Part shown: piece after piece, positions 1 to 6,340 of the stretch
Layout of the letters: every line of letters begins with the position of its first letter
Numbering within the stretch: the stretch's first letter is position 1
The notes under the pieces: model-generated
Told to the model about the DNA's origin: nothing
Seen by the model: the letters and a program-made list of their open reading frames with translations, nothing else
The model's database searches: none
Source: Patescibacteria group bacterium
Lineage (GTDB): Bacteria > Patescibacteriota > Dojkabacteria > SC72
Direction: 5' to 3'
Length of the DNA stretch: 8,304 bases
Assembly (NCBI GenBank): GCA_018818345.1
Contig: JAHISI010000077.1
Coordinates: forward strand, 1 to 8,304
Translations under genes and position numbers: made by a program

Positions 1-1
1 C

Positions 2-520
2 ATATCTATCCAAACTAGGAGTAGTGTTGATGGAGTGAATTGGAGTGGTTGGGAAACACTTTCAAATGGAGATATAGTATCTCCTGCTAGAAGATACCTC
101 CAGGTGAAAGCACTTCTAATTGCTTCTTCTGATTTCGCTACAACACCAGTACTTGAAGGAGTTTCTTTACAATATACTTCAGATACAAGCAATCCCTCTG
201 ATGTAAGTATTGCGACAGGTCAATCCCAGGAAGTAGGGGGTGTTGCACTTGTTAGCGGTCAAGAGTATTCATATGTTACCCCATCATTTGCATGGAGCGC
301 TGCTACGGATGCGGATACTTCGATTGAAGGTTACTTTGTATATTTTGGTACTAATTCTAGTGCTAATCCTGTCGACGATGGATCGTTCCAATATGGTACT
401 TCATATACTGTTTCAAAAGGTTTGGAAATTGGAAGTAACTATCTTCGAATTGTTGTAAAGGATAGTGTAGGCAATTTGAGTAGCGCACAAAATACATTCG
501 AATATATATATAACGGAGTT
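2..520 (+). repeat. First A-B module pair (discoidin-like + Fn3-like), A truncated
   Basis: Module A is cut by the window edge. Its remaining half shows 'RSSVDGVNWSGW', then 'RYLQVK' and 'TPVLEGVSLQY', a pattern common in beta-sandwich modules of large bacterial surface proteins. Module B (about 180-520) shows 'PSFAWSAA', 'GYFVYFGTNSSANPVDDGSF' and 'RIVVKDSVGN'. The same order recurs at 2360-3030, after the propeller blades. Confidence 0.72.
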
Positions 521-3500
521 GCTCCTGTAATATCAGTTGATGTTGAAAATGCAGATTTAAATGGTACTACAGATGATACTCAAGTGGATGGAGATGGAAT
601 TAAGCTGGCATCAAAAACAAACGGTTTTTGGTTGCAAGATAGGTTAACATATTCTCCAGTAGGATTAGGTTATGGTGCTAAGAATATCGCATATATTAGT
701 GATACAAACAAATTTTATATAGCTTCAGGGCAGAATAATTCTCAGTTCTATGAATATGATATTGACTCTGATACTTGGACCAGATTAAGTGATTCCCCTT
801 TGGCAATTTACTATGGAGGAGGTGCCGTTTCCGGTCCTGACGGTAGTATCTATGTAATGAGAGGGTACAATAGTACTGATTTCTGGAAATATGACATATC
901 TTCGGATACCTGGAGCACAGAAATAGCTGCAGCACCTCTGACTGTAAGCTATGGCGGTTCAATGGTATATGATGGATCTCAGTACATATATGTATTAAGA
1001 GGGAATAATAGTGATTTCTTCTGGAGATATGATACATTCTCAGATATTTGGGAAAGCTTAGCAAAAGTAGACTTTGGAGCTCCGGGGGATGCTATAAATA
1101 ATAACGCATATACTGGGGCCAATTTAACCATAGACAGAGATAATCAATTAATATATGCAATTCAAGGGAACGTGCTTCCTGGATATTCTGTGTATAACAT
1201 TAATACTGATCAGTGGACAGTTTTGGATACAGCCCCATCACTTCCTTCATATGGTGCAAGCTTAGCATACGATGGTGATGGTCATGTGTATTATGAAGGA
1301 GGAAACTACAACCCCTATATGTATAAGTATGATGTAGATTCTGGAGAATGGACACAGGTTATGTCTACCCCATACGGCTTCTATTATGGTGGTGGATTGT
1401 ATAAAGTGGGCAATTATCTCTATGGTTTTAGAGGTGGAAATAGTAACAATATTTTTAAATATGATATTGAAAAAGATTCATGGTTAATACCAAAGAGAGG
1501 GCTTTTCAGTAGAGAATTTGAAGGTACTGCGTTATTGACCACAAGCTATGGAGCAGATGTCCTAAAAGGGGACGGAAATAACTTCTATATTATGCGTGGA
1601 AACTATGACGACCTATTCTTTAGATGGAATGAGAAGACTGGTGAATTAGTTAGATTGCCCAATTTACCAATGGGGGGATACTTAGGAGCCAGTTTGGTCT
1701 ATGATAGTACTGCAAACAAAATATATTACACAGGGGGACAATATGATAATGGATTTTTTGTATATGATGTAGAAAATAACACATGGACAGAGGAAGTAGC
1801 CGACAAGGTACCTCTTGCAGTTAATGCTGGTTCGTCAATGGAATACGATGGTAGCAGGTATATCTATTTGGCAAGAGCGAGCAATACAAATACGTTCTAT
1901 AGATTTGATACTCAGGGGAGTAGTGGGTCTAAGTGGAGTACCATGGCTGTGGCTCCAAATACCCTCAGTTACGGTTCAGAACTTTTGTTAAAAGACGATA
2001 GTATATATACACTTCGGGGGAACAATGTTGCCAATAACTCCTTCTATAAATACAGTATCTCTGGAAACAGCTGGGGTAGCGTAGCTTCATTCCCTTCATA
2101 TTCCTACAATGATGGATTCTTAGTAGATGGAAATAATGGAAGCTTCTATGGTTCAAGAGGTGGAAATACAAGTGAATTTTACAAATATACTGTAGCATCA
2201 GATAGTTGGAGCACATTGCCCAATATCCCAGCACAGGTATACAACGGTGGCGCTGCAGAAAGTAATATGGATAACGCAATATACATGCTTACGGGTGCCG
2301 GCACCAACTCATACCAAGATGCATTGTATACCTATATCATGGAAACAGAGCATTCTGGTTTTGAAAGAGAAGGTACCTATGAATCAGATGTGTATGATTT
2401 AGGGAAAGTATATAAATGGGCGAATCTAGTTGTTAATTACAGTACAGAAGATAATACTAATGTCATAATTGAAACTAGTAGTTCTGTTGACGGAAGTGAA
2501 TGGAGTAGTTGGTCTAGTGTAAGTAGAGAGGTATATACAACAAATGGATATTCATACAAAATTAACTCTCCAGTTCAACAATATATTAAAGTAAGATTTA
2601 CCCTGTATTCAGGGGATGGTATCAATACCCCTATTGTTAATGACTATTCAATTAACTACTATCAAGATTTAGATGAACCTACAAACCCGGATATTGGAGG
2701 ACTAACTGTAAAAGAAGCTCAAAATGGACAAAGAAATCTAAACTCTAATACTTGGTATAACTATTCTAACCCAAACTTTGAATGGGCTCAGGCAGGAGAG
2801 GTTCTAGGTGCATCTGATGGAAGCAATGGTTCTGGTGTGTCTGGATACTTTGTATATTGGGGAACTGATCCGGATGGAATACCGGAAGAGGAAGGAACAT
2901 TCCAAGAGACAAATAGCTTTACACCATCAAATCTTGCAAACGCTCAGACATACCATCTTAGAGTTAAGGCAGTAGACAATGCTGGAAATGTAGCAGTAGA
3001 TGTATGGGAACCATTTGTGTATAAGTACAACTCGATAGCTCCAAGTGCACCATCAGGTTTAACTGCAGATCCTTCAGGATATACTTCTACCAACGATTTT
3101 ACATTTGCTTGGAATGCGGTAGAAACCCAAGGAGCTCCAGTAGAAAGCTACTGTTACAAGACAGGTGCAACCTCTGGAGATTACTCTGTTGATCAATGTA
3201 TTGATGAAACAACAATCACTTCAATACCATCATATAAGATTGGAACGAATACTTTCTCAGTTAGGGCAAAAGATGTTGCTGGAAATTATAGCTCATATGC
3301 TAATGTTACTTACTTCTTCGTAGATTTTGAAAATGCTCCTGCTCCTCCATTAAATCTTCGTGCGGCACCAGAATCTAGCACTCAAAACTCATTTGGGTTT
3401 ACATGGGATCCCCCTGCTGTTGGAACATACTATGGATCTCAATCAAACTTATCATACCTTTACAGCGTTAATGCGCTTCCTACTGTATATAGCACATCTG

Positions 3501-5170
3501 CAACTAGCTTGAGGTATTTAAATCCTGGTGCCTATGCTACATTACCCGGTGAGAATATCTTCTATATCGTCACTAAGGATGAAGCTGGGAATGTTAACTA
3601 TACCAACTATACTTCAGTCTCATTCTTTGCCAATACTGTAGCTCCAGGTTTACCATTAAATCTTGAAATCGCAGATGTTTCGGTTAAGAGTAAAGAAAGC
3701 TGGAGATTAGCTGTCTCATGGGATGCACCAGAAGATACAGGAAGTGGAGTTGGTGGATATCAGATATATAGGTCGGTAGATGGAGAAACCTTCTACTATC
3801 ATTCATTTACAAGTGGGGAATCTTTGGTTGATAGTAAGCTTATACAAACCACCTACTATTACAAAGTTAAGGCTTGTGACAGTACAAATAACTGTGGAGC
3901 ATTTTCTGAAATTGTTTCATTGTATCCAGATGGAAGATATGTAGAACCAGCTGTATTGATTGTTGATCCTCAGGTTTCAAATATTACTCCAAAGAAAGCA
4001 ACGGTATCATGGGTTACAGGAAGAACTGCTGACTCAAGAATAGCCTATGGAGAGGAAGCAGGAGTTTACTTCGAGGAAGAGGTTTCTAACTCAGAACAGG
4101 TTGTAGATCATATCCTTACAATTAACAATCTAAGCCCAGGAACCAAGTATTACTATGTCGTTAAATGGACAGATGAAGATGGTAATATGGGAGTCTCAGA
4201 AGAAGCTTCTTTTGAAACTGCACCACCACCATCAATTGAAGAACCCATTGTAAAGAATGTAGGTTTAAATTCTGCCTTAGTAGAATTTAAAACAAAAGAT
4301 ACCGTAAAAGTAAAAATATACTATGGAGAGACATCATCTTTTGGTGGTGTGCTAGAAGTGTACACTGGAACTCAGGAAAGCACACATGATGTAGAGATCT
4401 CAGATATTAAAGATGGGACAAAATATTTCTTCAAGATAAATACATTTGATATTGATGGATCTGAGTATGAGGGAGAGACCCATTCTTTTGAAACATTACC
4501 AAAACCAGAGGTGTCAGAATACAAAATATATCAAGTATCTGGGACCTCAAAAACAGTACTTCTTGTAGAGTGGTCTTCAAATACTCCAGTCTCTTCTATT
4601 GTTACTTATTATCCTACAAGTAATCCAGCCTTGGCTGAAGATGAAGTAAATGTAGCTTTGAAAAGTGGGCAGCATAGAATGATATTGTTAGACCTTGATC
4701 CAAATACAACATATTCGATTATTGTCAAAGGTAGAGATTTCATAGGTAATGAAGCCTCCAGTGGGGTTATTAATTTCCAAACAGCTTCCGATACGCGACC
4801 ACCCAAGATCTCGGATTTAGAAGTTAATTCGGAAATAATTGGTTCTGGACAAGAAGCAACCGCACAGGTTATGGTGTCATACAAAACAGATGAAGATGCT
4901 ACAGCTCAGGTAGAATATGGAGAAGGTACGGGAACAACATATTCTCAAAAAACACAGGAAGATGGAAATATGTCTGGAACACACATTGTCATTATTTCAG
5001 GCTTAACACCATCTAAGGTATATCACTTTAGGGCTGTTTCTAAGGATGTAGAACAAAACATAGGATATTCTGTAGACAAAGTAGTAGTTACCAACCCAAC
5101 AACTGCAAATGCTTTAGATTTGGCAATTAGTAATTTAACTTCAATATTCTCCTTCTTAGGGAAAAGATGA
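2..5170 (+). CDS. Giant secreted/surface Kelch-Fn3 repeat protein (5' partial)
   Basis: The frame is open to the left edge, so the true start lies upstream. The first in-window start codon (GTG, 35) falls inside a module that recurs complete at 2360-2670, so it is an internal valine. The visible 1722 residues hold, in order: half a discoidin-like module A (2-175), Ig/Fn3-like module B (180-520), twelve Kelch-type blades (653-2360), a second A (2360-2670) and B (2672-3030), three Fn3 domains with 'AKD.AGN'-type motifs (3035-3940), four Fn3 domains with 'YGE'-type motifs (3944-5090), and a tail (5091-5167) ending SFLGKR. Only four cysteines are present, as two pairs within single Fn3 domains, which suits an exported protein. 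No catalytic motif, LPXTG signal or C-terminal membrane helix is seen. The architecture suggests adhesion or glycan/protein binding at the cell surface, but the ligand is unknown. The stop overlaps the next start as ATGA. Domain calls are by eye. Export is inferred because the signal peptide would lie outside the window. Confidence 0.93.
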   Translation: MSIQTRSSVDGVNWSGWETLSNGDIVSPARRYLQVKALLIASSDFATTPVLEGVSLQYTSDTSNPSDVSIATGQSQEVGGVALVSGQEYSYVTPSFAWSAATDADTSIEGYFVYFGTNSSANPVDDGSFQYGTSYTVSKGLEIGSNYLRIVVKDSVGNLSSAQNTFEYIYNGVAPVISVDVENADLNGTTDDTQVDGDGIKLASKTNGFWLQDRLTYSPVGLGYGAKNIAYISDTNKFYIASGQNNSQFYEYDIDSDTWTRLSDSPLAIYYGGGAVSGPDGSIYVMRGYNSTDFWKYDISSDTWSTEIAAAPLTVSYGGSMVYDGSQYIYVLRGNNSDFFWRYDTFSDIWESLAKVDFGAPGDAINNNAYTGANLTIDRDNQLIYAIQGNVLPGYSVYNINTDQWTVLDTAPSLPSYGASLAYDGDGHVYYEGGNYNPYMYKYDVDSGEWTQVMSTPYGFYYGGGLYKVGNYLYGFRGGNSNNIFKYDIEKDSWLIPKRGLFSREFEGTALLTTSYGADVLKGDGNNFYIMRGNYDDLFFRWNEKTGELVRLPNLPMGGYLGASLVYDSTANKIYYTGGQYDNGFFVYDVENNTWTEEVADKVPLAVNAGSSMEYDGSRYIYLARASNTNTFYRFDTQGSSGSKWSTMAVAPNTLSYGSELLLKDDSIYTLRGNNVANNSFYKYSISGNSWGSVASFPSYSYNDGFLVDGNNGSFYGSRGGNTSEFYKYTVASDSWSTLPNIPAQVYNGGAAESNMDNAIYMLTGAGTNSYQDALYTYIMETEHSGFEREGTYESDVYDLGKVYKWANLVVNYSTEDNTNVIIETSSSVDGSEWSSWSSVSREVYTTNGYSYKINSPVQQYIKVRFTLYSGDGINTPIVNDYSINYYQDLDEPTNPDIGGLTVKEAQNGQRNLNSNTWYNYSNPNFEWAQAGEVLGASDGSNGSGVSGYFVYWGTDPDGIPEEEGTFQETNSFTPSNLANAQTYHLRVKAVDNAGNVAVDVWEPFVYKYNSIAPSAPSGLTADPSGYTSTNDFTFAWNAVETQGAPVESYCYKTGATSGDYSVDQCIDETTITSIPSYKIGTNTFSVRAKDVAGNYSSYANVTYFFVDFENAPAPPLNLRAAPESSTQNSFGFTWDPPAVGTYYGSQSNLSYLYSVNALPTVYSTSATSLRYLNPGAYATLPGENIFYIVTKDEAGNVNYTNYTSVSFFANTVAPGLPLNLEIADVSVKSKESWRLAVSWDAPEDTGSGVGGYQIYRSVDGETFYYHSFTSGESLVDSKLIQTTYYYKVKACDSTNNCGAFSEIVSLYPDGRYVEPAVLIVDPQVSNITPKKATVSWVTGRTADSRIAYGEEAGVYFEEEVSNSEQVVDHILTINNLSPGTKYYYVVKWTDEDGNMGVSEEASFETAPPPSIEEPIVKNVGLNSALVEFKTKDTVKVKIYYGETSSFGGVLEVYTGTQESTHDVEISDIKDGTKYFFKINTFDIDGSEYEGETHSFETLPKPEVSEYKIYQVSGTSKTVLLVEWSSNTPVSSIVTYYPTSNPALAEDEVNVALKSGQHRMILLDLDPNTTYSIIVKGRDFIGNEASSGVINFQTASDTRPPKISDLEVNSEIIGSGQEATAQVMVSYKTDEDATAQVEYGEGTGTTYSQKTQEDGNMSGTHIVIISGLTPSKVYHFRAVSKDVEQNIGYSVDKVVVTNPTTANALDLAISNLTSIFSFLGKR
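653..2360 (+). repeat. Twelve Kelch-like beta-propeller blades within the giant protein
   Basis: Twelve successive units of about 45-50 residues start near 653, 794, 932, 1070, 1232, 1367, 1532, 1664, 1808, 1952, 2090 and 2225. The typical unit reads 'aP...YGG..vyDG...IY..RG.Ns..F.kYDi.sdtWs.la'. The IY-xx-(R/G)G strand followed by a (Y/F)D...W strand is the Kelch pattern. The usual GG doublet is mostly replaced by RG, and a YGG/YGA motif marks each blade start. Twelve units, with a longer linker between blades 6 and 7 (about 1480-1530), fit two six-bladed propellers. One larger closed ring or a different split is possible. The DNA copies have diverged, so this is an old duplication; short runs such as AGAGGTGGAAATA (1431 and 2157) remain identical. 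Confidence 0.8.
2360..3030 (+). repeat. Second A-B module pair (discoidin-like + Fn3-like)
   Basis: This is a complete copy of the pair at 2-520. Module A (2360-2670) runs 'YESDVYDLGKVYKW', 'IETSSSVDGSEWSSW', 'QYIKVRFTLYS' and 'TPIVNDYSINYY'. Module B (2672-3030) runs 'PNFEWAQA', 'GYFVYWGTDPDGIPEEEGTF' and 'RVKAVDNAGN'. Both carry the same landmarks as the first pair but with many substitutions. The likely role is a rigid spacer or carbohydrate/protein-binding sandwich; no binding residues can be assigned by eye. Confidence 0.75.
3035..5090 (+). repeat. Seven tandem Fn3 domains, in two sub-types
   Basis: Domains start near 3035, 3332, 3638, 3944, 4232, 4502 and 4790, each about 90-100 residues. 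The first three look like ordinary Fn3 domains: 'P..P..L.a', 'f.W..p' and 'v.AKD.AGN'. The first and third each carry a cysteine pair (YCY...QC and ACDSTNNC). The last four resemble the N-terminal Fn3 domain of purple acid phosphatases: 'katVsW.T...s.i.YGe', then 'H.i.i..L.PgtkYyy.v...D..Gn'. This second sub-type also makes up the extracellular part of the small protein encoded next. Confidence 0.82.
5158..5162 (+). promoter_or_regulatory. Ribosome binding site of the small Fn3 membrane protein
   Basis: AGGGA lies four bases before the ATG at 5167, inside the end of the giant gene. With the ATGA stop/start overlap, it suggests translational coupling, so the two proteins are probably made together. 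Confidence 0.5.
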
Positions 5171-5559
5171 AAAAACTAATAATTAAGAAAAAGTATATTT
5201 TGATAGCCATTCCTGTTATTCTGGTATTAGCATTTTTGGTGTACGTCGTATCGATCAATGTAGCCGCAAGGAGTCTGGAAAAGTATATGGAGGTTACATT
5301 TATTAGCCCGACACAAGCATTGGTATTTTGGAAATCAGAAAAAGAATCTTTAGGGTATGTAAAATATGGTACTTCAAAGTGGAAGATGAGTGGTACCGAG
5401 TTACAAACTAGCAGTGAGGAGGGTTTGATACATGTGGTTTTGTTGGATAACGTACCATTAGAAGGAATGTATATTAAAAAATATATAGAAGGAGAAAACA
5501 TTCTCATCTTTCATAAGATTGATACCATAAAATACGTAGACGAAAGTACTAATGATTAA
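5167..5559 (+). CDS. Small type II membrane protein with an Fn3-like domain
   Basis: The product has 130 residues. A lysine-rich N-terminus (MKKLIIKKK) is followed by one hydrophobic segment at about residues 10-30, with no lipobox or clear signal peptidase site, so it is probably an uncleaved anchor with the C-terminal part outside the cell. Residues 41-100 read like the YG-type Fn3 domains at the end of the giant protein: 'EVTFISPTQALVFWKSEKES', 'GYVKYGTS' and 'HVVLLDNVPLEGMY'. The domain is short and its last strand is poorly matched. The ATG overlaps the upstream TGA by four bases, and the stop overlaps the downstream ATPase start by eight. It is not a family I can name. From its position and shared fold, I infer a membrane-proximal partner of the giant protein or of the transporter. 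It could also be a remnant of a duplicated C-terminus. Confidence 0.85.
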   Translation: MKKLIIKKKYILIAIPVILVLAFLVYVVSINVAARSLEKYMEVTFISPTQALVFWKSEKESLGYVKYGTSKWKMSGTELQTSSEEGLIHVVLLDNVPLEGMYIKKYIEGENILIFHKIDTIKYVDESTND

Positions 5560-6340
5560 GAAAAAATTGAATAACAATTCAGTAATATTAGAAGGTAAGG
5601 GAGTAAAGAAATTCTTTAAGGTTGGAAGTGGTATTGTACAGGTACTTAAGGGTATTGATGTTGCAATCAAAAAAGGAGAGTTTATTATTCTCTTTGGTTC
5701 TTCTGGATGCGGAAAGAGTACACTACTAAACATTTTACTTGGATTGGAAATACCTTCAGATGGAAAAGTTATTTTTTTAGGTGAAGATTTGTATATTCAT
5801 AATGAAGACGAAATATCTCAGATTAGAAAAGAAGGCGTAGGTCTAATATATCAGCAACAAAACTGGGTTAAATCTTTAAGTGTGCTTGAAAATGTTGCAT
5901 TCCCATTAACATTAAGGGGTGTATTGAAGGAAGAAAGAGAGGCAAAAGCATTAGAAATGTTGAAACTAGTCCATATGGAGGGATCATCTACACAGGCTCC
6001 CACAGAACTCTCATCTGGTCAGCAGCAGAAAGTTTCTTTTGCGAGAGCTCTAATTTCGAATCCTGCACTTTTAGTAGCTGATGAGCCAACGGGTAACCTA
6101 GATTCAAAATCTAGTGTAGAATTGATGGATATGTTCAAGGAATATAATAACCAGGGAAATACAATTATCATGGTTACACACGATTTGAAATTTTTGACAT
6201 ATGCTACTAGATCACTAAATATGCTTGATGGAGTGGTTGTAAATGAATATCTTCAAGGAGATAAAGAATTAGACAAATTTAAGATATATGATAAGAAAAC
6301 AGATGCAGGAATTGCCGAAAAAACAAAGAAAAACTCTTAA
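5552..6340 (+). CDS. ABC transporter ATP-binding protein (MacB/LolD/FtsE type)
   Basis: The product is a 262-residue nucleotide-binding subunit with all the usual motifs: Walker A GSSGCGKST (49-57), Q-loop in IYQQQN (99-104), signature LSSGQQQKV (153-161; the second residue pair is SG rather than the commoner GG), Walker B LLVADE (173-178), D-loop GNLD (181-184) and switch histidine in MVTHD (H210). The 'DEPTGNLDS' stretch and compact size are typical of the MacB/LolD/FtsE group, whose ATPases drive mechanotransmission rather than ordinary transport. A charged tail of about 30 residues follows the core. It acts on the cytoplasmic face with the permease encoded next. The ATG overlaps the preceding stop by eight bases and has no convincing Shine-Dalgarno sequence, so initiation probably depends on upstream translation. 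The substrate cannot be told from sequence; the giant protein or its surface assembly is a guess from context. Confidence 0.96.
   Translation: MIKKKLNNNSVILEGKGVKKFFKVGSGIVQVLKGIDVAIKKGEFIILFGSSGCGKSTLLNILLGLEIPSDGKVIFLGEDLYIHNEDEISQIRKEGVGLIYQQQNWVKSLSVLENVAFPLTLRGVLKEEREAKALEMLKLVHMEGSSTQAPTELSSGQQQKVSFARALISNPALLVADEPTGNLDSKSSVELMDMFKEYNNQGNTIIMVTHDLKFLTYATRSLNMLDGVVVNEYLQGDKELDKFKIYDKKTDAGIAEKTKKNS

Noticed and set aside
35..37. GTG as the start of the giant gene
   Set aside because: The frame is open upstream to the window edge, and the codon lies in the middle of a module that recurs complete at 2360-2670.
240..458. Plus-strand 72-codon open frame
   Set aside because: It is an out-of-frame shadow of the giant gene with low-complexity Leu/Ile content.
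696..1064. Minus-strand open frame opposite the propeller repeats
   Set aside because: It is rich in His, Tyr, Ile and Ser with no domain pattern, a mirror of the repeat codons on the coding strand. The other minus-strand frames (1965-2279, 4609-4884, 5127-5507, 5458-5733, 7820-8098) are rejected for the same reason.
653..2360. BNR/Asp-box sialidase propeller
   Set aside because: 'SDTWS' resembles part of an Asp-box, but the S-x-D-x-G-x-T-W order is missing and the spacing fits Kelch blades better. No sialidase catalytic residues were seen.
3944..4231. Purple acid phosphatase enzyme
   Set aside because: Only the Fn3-like N-terminal fold is matched. No metallophosphatase motifs such as GDxG or GNH follow.
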